From NCBI GenBank assembly GCA_026874595.1, contig CM049309.1, positions 71,902,926 through 71,966,925 of the forward strand: DNA of 64,000 nt, read 5' to 3'. This DNA comes from Sipunculus nudus. Its lineage: Eukaryota; Annelida; Sipuncula; Golfingiida; Sipunculidae. Below the pieces are notes generated by a model. It ran no database searches, had not been told where the DNA came from, and was given only the letters and a program-made list of their open reading frames with translations. The position numbers were made by a program, and so were the translations under genes. Every line of letters begins with the position of its first letter. Within the stretch, counting starts at the first letter, position 1. This document shows positions 36,010 through 46,912 of the stretch, piece after piece.

Positions 36010-37890
36010 TTGTATACATTTATACTGGAAGGGAAAGAAATGTATACTGAATCCACTGTGAAATATAACATTTATCAATATTTTTGAAAATAAAATAATA
36101 AAAAAAAAACCGATAAATTCTCTTAATTCCCGGATGTGTAAATATGTATCTACATAAGAAATTTAGACTTGCTGTTGAAGCAGACGCTACTAAAAGTTGA
36201 TTCTGTTATAAAATGTCTTTAGTAGCGATTGTATTTTTCGGTTGGTCTACCTGTCAGACACTTTAATGAATTATATTGTTTTTGAAGGATTATGTTCCGC
36301 TTGTGCTGAAAAGGAATTATACTGAATGAGCGTATTGTTTACATGCTGCTTTGTCTTGCCACGGGCATTAAAGTACTTACCCGCAGTTTACGTTTCCTCA
36401 TCATAATTTAATTACGCATGTCGTTTATAATAGGTGTTTATTATTGCACTTATTGCTATTCTTTATTATATTGGTGTTAGTATAACCAGTTTACCGTCTA
36501 TCACTATAAATATTATTATTGCTGTAATTATCATTTGACTTTCCATTAGTAACATAATTAATTTTCTGTTGTCATTAATTTTCCTTTTTTATAATTATTT
36601 ATTTTTATTATTATCACTATTATAACTATTATCACTATTTTTTTTAATAATTATTATTTCAAATAATTATCATTAATATTAATAGTAGTAGTAGTAATAG
36701 TAGTAGTATGAATTTGTCAGTTCGGAAATACCCGTGATCGGACTCTTCTTACGAAAATGTAAAATAAAATAAAATAAATCTTTGTATTTATGTGCATGAA
36801 ATATAAAAGTATGTGTATATAAGGTTTAATCGCGCCATCAGTGATCGGCAGATGCTCAGATTTTACCTATTTATCTTTAAATAAAATCAACAACAAAAAC
36901 AAGATCCGATTCAAATACTTTCAACTGATCATTCAGACAAGTAGATTTATTTAAAAGTTTAAAATATTTCACATTGACCTCCGCTGCACAGTATTTCTTA
37001 CATAAAATTCAAAACCACTGAGTATGTACGATCAAAGGTAAACGAAGATTAAAGTGTCTTGTTTATTTGGGAAAAAGTGATCTTAGGATTTTTAAACCGA
37101 GAAAAAAAGAACAGACTCAGTTCATTGTGTCCGCTTCGCAATTACAAATGCAATAGAGTTTTGCTTATCCATGTTTATAGTTCAATGTAAATCACACTGT
37201 TCATTGAACCGCTAATTAAAAAAAATAAAATAAAGTGTGAAATAGCTGAATGTCGCTCGTAGATAATTATTTCCCTGTGTTAGTTAATTAAATGCCCTGC
37301 ACCTGACGCTCTTGGCACTAGCACCCTAACTTAATTATTTAATTAAGTAATTAATCAATCGATCGATTAGTTGATTGATCCATCAAACAAATATTATCTA
37401 CCCTAGGGATTATTTAGAAATGTTTAACTTTTTTTTTGGTTTAGGTTATCATTTGAAACAGTTTTTGACAATCGGATCTAGAATTTTAGGCTCCATTGGA
37501 TAGGTTTGGCTCTTATTAATTTGACTCGAAAAGTGTTCACGAGATTTTGATGAATCCTTGTAAATGGTTTAGGTTTCACGTAAGGAACAATTTACTACAG
37601 TCTAGAGGTGATCTGAATCGATCACCATATTATCTTTGTCTATAGGAGTCTTAATTTGCGTCTAACGGTGCAATTCATTGGTCCAGGCGTTACTTTTTAA
37701 CTTTAATTTTAAGGGTGTTAACGCCCCTACGCCTGCATGGCTTGTGCAGCTGGCATCAAGGTTTAATCATGATTCTTGTCGGACCTGTTGGCCGATTAAA
37801 TTATATACATATTCTGTCTCCGACTGCTCTAACACATAATGCCTGTCAACAAATGGTCTGACAGATGACGCTGATCCATAACGCTTTAAA
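36010..37890. other. Spacer between channel copies, no gene
   Basis: AT-rich with TTA and ATT simple-repeat tendency at 36,480-36,710. No supported exon. Confidence 0.5.
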
Positions 37891-38274
37891 TTATATAGAA
37901 AATAAAATTAAATTAACCTTAGTAAAATAAAAAAAAAACAAACGGTCAACAGGTCGCCGTTTCTTCAGTCGACGTTTTCTCATACGGTACACCAGCACTT
38001 TCTTTGCGACTGAGTAGACGATCAATAAATTTGACTGCACAAGTGAGCCACCAAGGCTGAAAGCAATACAGTTCATATTGACCAGGCCGCAACGTGAAGC
38101 AGGATTCCCTACTCCTGACAACAGCAGTATTTCTGGAAGTAACCTGCCTTTTCCAAGCAAGAACTGGTGATGATTAATCAACCTGATTAACGACAGCATA
38201 CCTTGAGTAAAATTAGAAGCCATCATACAAGTGTCTATCTGCAAGTACATGTGAAATCGTTTTAAACATGCCAC
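37891..38274 (-). CDS. Open frame with PAN-like cysteine pattern, weak
   Basis: A 127-codon minus frame containing NPASRCGLVNMNCIAFSLGG, then a hydrophobic stretch and a basic tail (RMRKRRLKKRRP). Its middle matches the 28.1-kb segment in DNA, but the two frames differ after LGG, so at least one copy has shifted or decayed. I see no splice signals that settle it. It lies upstream of, and opposite to, the DEG/ENaC gene. Confidence 0.3.
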   Translation of the reverse strand: MACLKRFHMYLQIDTCMMASNFTQGMLSLIRLINHHQFLLGKGRLLPEILLLSGVGNPASRCGLVNMNCIAFSLGGSLVQSNLLIVYSVAKKVLVYRMRKRRLKKRRPVDRLFFFYFTKVNLILFSI

Positions 38275-38876
38275 ATGAAATCATGTGATATATCCAGACG
38301 TCTAGCGCGGTGTTGTATTTTAACGATTTTTAGCGATCTTTGATGAGGAACATGGCAGACATACTACAGGCTGCGCGAAACAGTGGCCAGAACAGTCGAA
38401 AATTGACCAGCGAATCATTTATTTATTGTACGCGTACAGGGACTACTTTAATCATTTTTACACACAGAAGATTCGATTTGGTCTTTCAGGAAAAATGGTC
38501 ATGACGACCATGACGGTATTCATTTGCATTGCCACACGCCGATGTTGGTTGCTGGTGAAAAGCAGAGCAATATTCAATCGATAAACCATGGAAACATTTC
38601 TGTACATAGCCTTTTTAAGAGTAGTTGCAGGGTCTATAGGATGATGGATAATATGTCATAGAGAATGACAATATAACGAACAAAAGAAACAGACCACTGG
38701 AAACAGTGCACACAAAGAGTAACAAGGTTGACACATATTTCAAGTAAAAACATACATAAAATGTAAGCCGGTCCATTCTAAATAGCTTCAAACGCTGTGA
38801 GTGTACATCTAGGCGTCTGTTGGAAACAAAACTTGCATGGATTTTACAGAAAACGTTAAAAGGAGTAGAAAAGAAA

Positions 38877-40460
38877 ATGCCGTTGCGAAAACATATTCGA
38901 GATTTTTGTGAGAAGACATCTATGAAAGGAGTACCAAGGATTGTGCGGACCGAGAGTAGAGTCCTTCGGGCCATGTGGCTTCTCTGGGTGATTATCTTCT
39001 TATCGCTCACTCTATATAGTGTGACAAAGATGCTACTTGAATATTTCAGCTTTGGAGTCAATATCAGCATAATTGAACAACGGATCGTGTTTCCCGAAAT
39101 GGCAAACAGAATTCCTGACGTGACATTTTGTAACCTTAACCGTTTTAATAGTTACAGTTCACAGATCTTAAATCAAGAAAACAAAAACATTTTTAGCAAT
39201 TTTCGTGAAAAAGTAGAAGACCTTATAAAGGAACATGAACGTAATTTGGACAAACATACCATACAGGAGTTGAAGAGTCACTTGCTTTCCTATCGAACAT
39301 ATTTTGAAATGCTTGGTGATGATGTTGCGGAAAAGATTGGACACTCTTCGGATATCATGTTCCAGGAATGTGATATTGCTTGTACCGACGGACTACATAC
39401 ACATCATGTACCATGTGACGCCGTCGGAGAATTAATAAAAACCCAGTCGCCTGATTTTTTTAACTGTTATACGCTGCGCCCAAATGCTAATGCCCTTCAA
39501 CTTCTCAAGCGCTGGGCTTGGAAAGGTTTATCGGTTGTGCTTTTCCTGGACGATCTGCCACAGGATCAGAATCAACACCAGCCATCAATTAAAGGATATG
39601 ATGTCATAGGAGGGGGTTGTGATGTCATACTGCACCCTCCTCACTCGCACCCATCGTCAGTACAACGTAAGTATAAAGCATCGGCGGGTACTTTCACAAC
39701 AATACAAGTAGACGCTTGGGCAAAATCGTACCTTCCAGACCCCCACGGCAATTGCTACCAGACTGCAAACACTCCTGACATTTTAGGACCTGATGGTCAA
39801 CCGGTCGGGTACGTGTACACCAGGCAAACATGTGTACAAGCGTGCATGCAGAGAAAAATCAAAGACACGTGTGGATGTACCGATTCTGCAATATTCCGGT
39901 GCAGAGAATCCTTTCCGTTTTGTGGCGACGTGGAACTTAATCATAAAGCAAAGTTTTCTTCCAACAGTACTGTTCGATGCATGCTTCGTGTTCTAACGGA
40001 ACCAAGCATCGTAAATGGGTGCTATAATTCGTGTTTAGATCCGTGTGAGTCGTACGGTGTGGATAGTACCATCACAAGTATACCATGGCCTGGGACAAGT
40101 CAAAGAGCATTTTTTACTGATAAAATCTGTTCAGACATGGGAGGTCAGATTAATAAGCAAAATTTAAATTGCAACAGCATCGCAGAGATGGATAACATAA
40201 TAAAGAGAAACTTCGTTAAAATTCATGCAGAAATTCCCGAACTTGTTATAAAGTTTCAAAAAGAGGTACCACGAATAACGCCGCCATGTTTGTTGTCTCA
40301 GATAGGGGGAGCCATGAATCTGTACGCAGGAATATCTCTCGTGGTAGTTTTTGAAATTTTTGAGTTAGTCTATTGGCTGTTTTCATCTTGCTCATGTTCC
40401 AAATATTCAGAGTCTGGTGATGTCAAAGAAGAAAAAGGAGCAGCATCAACGACAGTATAA
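38877..40460 (+). CDS. DEG/ENaC-family sodium channel, single exon
   Basis: A 527-residue intact frame. The frame stays open upstream to 38820 but the first ATG is at 38877, and the pseudogene copy keeps that ATG with an in-frame stop before it. Topology is that of the family: a short cytosolic N-terminus, first membrane segment at about 32-51 (MWLLWVIIFLSLTLYSV), post-segment signature IPDVTFCNLNRF, a large cysteine-rich extracellular domain, second membrane segment at about 474-502 and a short tail. The selectivity-filter position reads G-I-S (485-487), fitting the family G-x-S. The His-Gly gating motif before the first segment reads Lys-Gly (17-18). The family forms trimers gated by peptides, protons or force. 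The ligand here is unknown. Lack of introns suggests a retrocopy origin or a lineage of intronless duplicates. Confidence 0.9.
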   Translation: MPLRKHIRDFCEKTSMKGVPRIVRTESRVLRAMWLLWVIIFLSLTLYSVTKMLLEYFSFGVNISIIEQRIVFPEMANRIPDVTFCNLNRFNSYSSQILNQENKNIFSNFREKVEDLIKEHERNLDKHTIQELKSHLLSYRTYFEMLGDDVAEKIGHSSDIMFQECDIACTDGLHTHHVPCDAVGELIKTQSPDFFNCYTLRPNANALQLLKRWAWKGLSVVLFLDDLPQDQNQHQPSIKGYDVIGGGCDVILHPPHSHPSSVQRKYKASAGTFTTIQVDAWAKSYLPDPHGNCYQTANTPDILGPDGQPVGYVYTRQTCVQACMQRKIKDTCGCTDSAIFRCRESFPFCGDVELNHKAKFSSNSTVRCMLRVLTEPSIVNGCYNSCLDPCESYGVDSTITSIPWPGTSQRAFFTDKICSDMGGQINKQNLNCNSIAEMDNIIKRNFVKIHAEIPELVIKFQKEVPRITPPCLLSQIGGAMNLYAGISLVVVFEIFELVYWLFSSCSCSKYSESGDVKEEKGAASTTV

Positions 40461-42420
40461 CGTCTTGTATTCAACATAGTTGTTAAACACGCTGCCCTGG
40501 CAATGGAGACTCAATTCATGCTTGCAGTTCCTTGTTCTTCATGTTGGCAAAGTTGCCTTCAATTTTGATTTGTTTTGGAAAAGCAATGAAATCTCCATGA
40601 AGGGGAGATGCTATATAAAAATTTCTAATTGAACCTTGTCCCTGGCGGTATTGTGCCTCATGAAATTACGGTTGGTAGAAATGAACATCCCATACCCAAA
40701 TAGGAGGATATTACTATTGACTTAATATTCTAAAGGGGAATGTTCTTTCTTAATTGACTTAAATTTTTTTCGAATTTTCCAACTGGTGGGGGGGGGGGGG
40801 GGGGGGGGTACCTGTGGTGACTAGTATTTCTGATATTGAGCTACAACAGATCCATATCGAGGGAAACTTTTGCCTACCACATACAGCATATGCCTTATAA
40901 AGGGGAGTGCTTCTGCTTACAAATAACACTCTTTTATTGCTACAACGGCACCAAAATGACAAAATATTATTATTATTTGTGTTAGTAATATTTGTATTGC
41001 AATTACTATTTTCATTACTCTTATTATTACTGGAAATTAACAAGAAAGCAAAACTAAGTGAAGCAACGCCAAAAAAATGAAAATGCAAAAACAAGCATGG
41101 CGATTCGTCTGACCTCAGTGGGCTCAGGGACTCCCCCCCCCCCCCCCCCCCCCCATCCCCCTTTCCGGACAAGCATCTGTTTCTCTGTGACGCATCGCCC
41201 GGGAATGAAACTGACAACGAAATGCTTTTTATTAATATACAGTGAATTACATAAAAATGTTTACTTAACTGGCAACGGGCTCTTCCCTTTTATATACATA
41301 TGGCCGGGACGTATAACCTGTTTGTCACCAGTTTAAGACAATACCTCATCGAAATTTAGTAAGGCATTAGGTTTATAAAAAAAACTGTTCATTGAGGTGC
41401 CTTTCTATTTTCTATATTCAAGCTTTCACTCTTACTATATCTGCAGTTTGCTGTAAATATTATTATCATTAATTTTTGCTATTGGTAGTGCATTTTTGCC
41501 ATGCCTCTAACTATTGCTGTAAATTGACAAGAAAACAATGCTTAGTATTAATTAGCTTGAAATAATGTATGTGATAAGAATTTAGTTAAAAGACTTAATC
41601 AGCATTCAATCGATATTCATAGCATCCCAATATATCTATTTTTATTGATACCTTTATTATATGGTTGTCTTTGAGCTGTTTAAAAAGTTTTTTAATATGG
41701 TTTTTAAACTATGGTATTTATTGTATAGATGTGCTCAGTAACAATTATACATGGATTTTTATATGCATTTGCACTTTTTATAATTAATCATATATTCACT
41801 TATGTATGTATATTTACAGTCATGCATGTATTTAATGCATAAAGTTTTGAAATTCTTTTAATAATTAATCGAGAGCGAAACTTGGCACCGTGCAACATGT
41901 TGCATGAAAATAGACCTGGTTCTGTTTCTTGAAACACATGTTGCAGAGCACTGGGAACATAAAACATTTTGCCATTCACTCATGCAACATGTTGTGCAAC
42001 AAATTCCCTAGTGTATGGCCGGCTTAAGAATAAATATATCCATATATTGTGGCACTTAGGGTACTCAGTGAGGCAACGTCCCAGAATGAAATTGACAAGC
42101 ATCACGATTCCTATGATTTTACCGGGCTCAGGGACTTTGGAGCATCTTTGGAGCACCTGCACGGGTGTGCGCGTTTGTAGTTTTACCCGAGTTCTGTAAA
42201 AATACAGTGAGGGTACACAGTTGGTTTTGTTAATAATATGCGTTGCCGTTTACTAAAACAAGTGACCCGTGGGTCATGACGCTCAGCCGACTGACATTGA
42301 CAATATGTCCTTGCACAGACAACTAATTAAGTTTATGTAGGTGGCATCATTGTTCATGCATATTAGCTTAAGTTCATCAAGACCCATAAGCACAACAAAT
42401 CTGATGACAAACCAACCGGC
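40461..42420. other. Intergenic, no gene seen
   Basis: Contains a G run near 40,790-40,808 and a C run near 41,131-41,154. The frames crossing them (GGGG or PPPP tracts) are products of the homopolymers. No other coding sign. Confidence 0.5.
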
Positions 42421-42439
42421 CTTTCATGAGGAATCTGGC

Positions 42440-43880
42440 AATTTGTGTGTATTTTGCATTATTTCTAGGGTGCTCAAACATACACCAAAACTCTGAGAAT
42501 ATAGGTCACTGTGACCCAATTTCAGGTTTCTGGGGAGAACTTTTGAGGAACTCTCAGGATGTCAAGTTAGAAGATTCTTGGCCCAAAGGTTATGATTCGT
42601 GCCCTACTTTGGTATCAATTTTCAAATATTCTGAGGGGTGCTTTTAAGCCCCATAGCTCAGAAAATATGGGTTACAGAGACCTAAATTCACGTTTCCAAG
42701 GAGACTTTTCATAGACTTCCCTGTATTTGAGGTTAGAAGATTCCAGGTCCAATGTTTTTGATTTGTGCCCTGCTTTGGTATCAAATTTTTAATTATGATG
42801 GGGGTACTTATAAGCCCAATAGCTCAGAGAATATGGGTAACACAGACCTAATTTCAGGTTTCTATGGAGACTTTTCATGTACCTCTCTGGATGTAAAGTG
42901 AGAAGATTCTAGGTCTAGTTGTTACGATTTGAGCCCTGTTAACAGATGAACAATTCTTTTAAGGTCTCAAAAATAGATAAAAAAAATAGTAAAATATCGA
43001 AAAAACACAGGTGGCGCCACCAGTCCGCAGAAACTGATGAAACACTCCATGATGAATATCCATGCAAAGAATCATGGTGATCAATGCATTTGTTAAGCTT
43101 TTGTATCAAATTTTTTATTATCTGGGGGTACTTTGGAGCCCCATAGCTTGAAGAATATGGGTAACAGAGACCTAATTCCAGGTTTCCAAGGAGATTTTTC
43201 ATGGACCTCTCTGTATGTAAAGTAGGAAGATTCCAGGTCCAGCGGTTACGATTTGTCCCCATAGCTTAAAGAATATGAGTAACAGAGATCTAATTCCAGG
43301 TTTTCAATTAGACTTTTCATGGGCCTCCCTGCATGTTGAGACAGAAGATTCTAAGTCCAGTGGTTACGATTTGTGCCCTGTTAACAGATGACCACATCTT
43401 TTAAGGTTTCAAAATAGAAAAAAAATCGTAAGAATCGAAATATACAGGTGACGCCACCATTCTGCATAAACTGATGTAACACCCCATGATCAATACCCAT
43501 GCAAAGAATAATGGTGATCAATGCATTAGTTGATCAGATACTTGAGCTTTTGTATCAAATTTTCTATTATTCGGGGGGGGGGGGGGGGTACTTGGAAGCC
43601 CCATAGCTCTCAGGTTTTGGGTAACAGAGACCTAATTCTGGGGGTACTTTGGAGCCCCATAGCTTGAAGAATATGGGTAACAGAGACCTAATTTCAGGTT
43701 TCCAAGGAGATTTTTCATGGACCTCTCTGGATGTAAAGTAAGAAGATTCCAGGTCCAGCGGTTACGATTTGTGCCTTGTTAACGGACAGACGGCCGGATG
43801 GCCGGACGGCCAGACGGCCGGACGGACGACGGACAAAGCTATAGCTCAGATGACTAACAGTCAACTGAGCTAAAAATTAT
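42440..43880 (+). repeat. Run of dispersed repeat R with terminal minisatellite
   Basis: At least six partial or full units, each with CCCCATAGCT, AGAATATGGGTAACAGAGAC, TTCAGGTTTCCAAGGAGA and a GTTACGATTTGTGCCCTGTT segment. The last unit passes into a short CGGACGGC-type minisatellite (43,787-43,830) and the tail GCTCAGATGACTAACAGTCA. The tail motif is itself an imperfect inverted repeat (AGCTCA...TGAGCT). I find no protein frame, so a non-autonomous element is likely. Confidence 0.75.
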
Positions 43881-44001
43881 GAACGGCCTGTTAGATGTTG
43901 CTTTTGTATTGGCCCTCGGGCAGACATAACGGCCCGAGGCTCTACGGACCGATACGCTACACTCATTCCAATACGAAGGCAGTAAGGAACAATCGGTTAA
44001 T

Positions 44002-44006
<5 letters not shown>

Positions 44007-44054
<48 letters not shown>
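44007..44054. repeat. AT microsatellite
   Basis: Pure AT repeat. Another lies at about 44,662-44,709. Frames reading IYIYIY through them are artefacts. Confidence 0.95.
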
Positions 44055-44058
<4 letters not shown>

Positions 44059-44275
44059 AACTCTCATCCTGATACCTCCGTTACTAGAGCTACATTTACG
44101 CATTGCACACCTTAGCCATAAATTATACAGTTCACTTTCTGTCACTGGGGCATTATTGATCGTATTGATCCAAACGGAGCCATAATTATGGAGTCTACCT
44201 GTCCAGTCTCCGCTCAGCCCCGGCCGGGTTTATCGACATATATGCATAATTTATATTTCTGTGTTTTTTTTACAG

Positions 44276-44581
44276 AAAGGCCTTGGTGGTATACTGGAAA
44301 CTGTCATTAGAATTAGATATCATTTGATCTTATATTCCATTGACAAATACATGTACACAGGTCACATTGTCATTGTAAATTCTGATACTGCAAGGTACCC
44401 AAATTGGCAAATTGTTCCTTTCACATTGTGCAAAATATTGGACAAAGTTTTAGGTCCTCTTCCGACTGATATGATCAACAAATATGACCTTAAAGATGAA
44501 TGTCAATGTTTTTTTTATCGAACTTGTCCATGTACTTTGGTTGAAACGACTCGACCGCGTATGAAATGTCAGGAAGAATAA
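44276..44581 (+). CDS. Possible terminal exon of an unknown gene
   Basis: A TTTTTTTTACAG acceptor is followed by 101 open codons to TAA. The encoded end is cysteine-rich (DECQCFFYRTCPC). I do not recognise a domain and found no partner exon upstream. The strong acceptor and clean frame are the only support. Confidence 0.3.
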   Translation, partial: KGLGGILETVIRIRYHLILYSIDKYMYTGHIVIVNSDTARYPNWQIVPFTLCKILDKVLGPLPTDMINKYDLKDECQCFFYRTCPCTLVETTRPRMKCQEE

Positions 44582-44660
44582 AAAGTTCCCGTGTTCACAA
44601 TAAACAAGTCGCCCAAAGGATTACGGAAGACCACTCTTTTCAAGGGGGAATATTGCACTG

Positions 44661-44715
<55 letters not shown>

Positions 44716-46149
44716 ACTTTCGAAATTGTACTTACAGCTATCGCCAGGACTGACGCTTAGGAACCTGCTTTGAAATAAATCTCGAATGTAAAAATAGTAA
44801 TTTGAAGTAATTTGAAGAATGGATTGCCGAGTGCAACATGAGATTGCGCATGATAACAAATAAAGAAAAGATTTTAACATAGTTAAAGTATCATGTAACG
44901 TACAATAATTTTACTTTATGGACACACGAAAAATACACACAACTAAGTTCGATAAGATTCAGGTCCCAGCGAATACAAGAATGCAATTTTTTAATTTTCC
45001 TGCAGGGAAAGGTGATTAGGCGGGGCGATTTTATTTCCATGTTTTAAGTAGTTGCCGTCAGTAGATTAAAGAATATCTGAATGATGCTGTCAGTCCATGA
45101 GATTTGTCATGGTATAAAACTTATGATTAAGGTGACTGTCAGCTATGAGGTTTGTTATGGTAAAAAAAGGATGTCATTTACATGAATGCAACATGGAATT
45201 TTTCCATCGCTGGACAGGATGAATGAATTATTGATTGTTCTGTTTGGACCTCGTGTGTCACTTCTGCAAAAGCTGATGTTTCTGCCTTTTGGAAGATGAC
45301 ACGTAATCACTTTAAGTGTCTAAATATTCACAAAATAGCACCCTACGGCAGCTGTGGCCTCCCATGTGTTCCCTACAATCATGCCATAACCCCTTGGTGT
45401 CAACCAATGTTTTTGATTGCTCAGAGGAAATTTTTTTTTTCTTCCGGACAACAAATTTTAAAAGAGATTCAAATTATTTCGGGTGTGTGGTTACTCGTGA
45501 AGATTAATTAAGGATGAATCCATCAACAAAATAAATATCTGTATACAATCGCTAAGCAATCAATGGAAGCCTCCATATATCCCCCCCTCCGCCCCACCGG
45601 GCCCGGAACTTGATAATGGGAAATCGCCTGCATGTGGGGTGTACGACTTTTGGAACAAGATCAACCTCAAAAATAAATATCAGGCGCAAATGTGTGACCA
45701 AGTTTCAGCTTTTGAAAATCAGCAATATCGAAAATCAAGAAAACAGAAAATGACAGAAAAAAACCCAGAAAAAAAATTGAAATCGATGGTTTTGCACCCT
45801 GGGAGACCTTAGTAGGCCCATCCACAAATAGGTTTTACTAAAATATGATTAAAAAATTACACACATCAGCCCCATAAGCCTCCCCTTCTAATCTACCGTT
45901 TTCTAGGTTTCGGAACAAGACATGCATTGTATTATCATGCTTACAACTTGCATCAAATACAAATAAAAACACATAGAAATGTTATGAATTTCGGTTGGAA
46001 TCAAGTAAGATGCTATCTCGATTTTCATCTGGCGATTGATCTTGAAATTATACTTTTTTGTTGATATAACGCTGGTGATGAAATCGGTTTTACCTTTATG
46101 TCTTGTTACATGTATCTGTTTTATTATGCGCAGGATTTTGCGTGACATT

Positions 46150-46912
46150 CTGATTCGTGTTAGACTCAAGCCCTGGTGGGAACCGTACTGGTTGAACCCT
46201 GGCTTGTAGAGACATAGTGCTAGTTGTAGTCTAGAATTTTGGGTTCTGTTCATGCGCTATTGGCGCGCGTGAATTGTTGTTTTTTGAATGTTCGTGAAAA
46301 TGGAAGTTTCTGGGCTTCGGGTGAAAAAGCTATAAATAGAGGCTGCGTTTTGAGCCGGCAGAGAGAAAAATACCAGCGGACACGGAAGAGTGTGACTCTC
46401 TCGTCAGTGTTTTTTAACCTATTCCGATAATTGCAGAACTTACAGATATTCTACGGACTTATACAGACTAAATACGGATTGTCTTCAGTTTGTCTTTGGG
46501 ATTATTACCAGAACTTCATTTTTGGATTACAACAGATTGTTTTCGAGATTAAATCGGAGTATTTTCTGGGAAGATTTATTTAAACTGTTTACGTGGATTA
46601 TTTGTGTCAAAGGACTCTGGTTGAGCTGTGACAGGGGTGGTATCCAGAAATCAAATCCTAGGATCCGGACTCTGGTGATGTACATTTTTTGTTATTGTTT
46701 TACTGTGTAATTGTATTGATTTAGTGTATTGTAATGTTGGGACTGTTCTAAGAATAAATTTTAATTATTTGTTTAAAAAAACACTGACTTCATTATTCAT
46801 TCTCCTAGACATTTCAAGCTGCCTGGTGTTGCGGAATCTGATTTTCTTGTCTCCGTTACAAAATTTATGCTCGACACGATTATGTGATCTGTTGTTATTA
46901 GGTTCCGTAACA
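46150..46912 (+). repeat. LTR-like element, copy 1
   Basis: Homologous to copies at 50.5 and 55.1 kb. Contains a TATA-like box in GCTATAAATAGAGGC, a poly(A) signal in AAGAATAAATTTTAATT and the end GGTTCCGTAACA. Ends TG...CA are seen in the fullest copy. The bases just after the end (TTTGTCGTCACAACCGG) resemble a degraded primer-binding start of a Gypsy-type element. No pol gene is nearby. Left limit approximate. Confidence 0.6.

Noticed and set aside
38820-38876. Upstream extension of the DEG/ENaC frame
   Set aside because: It begins at TTG, not ATG, and the matching pseudogene DNA has a stop there. The ATG at 38877 is preferred.
40759-41336. Frames with Gly- or Pro-rich tracts
   Set aside because: Produced by G and C homopolymers; no domain.
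43895-44880. Frames with long IYIYIY tracts
   Set aside because: They translate AT microsatellites and have no other coding sign.
46522-46710. Open frame inside LTR-like copy 1
   Set aside because: Not kept in the other two copies.
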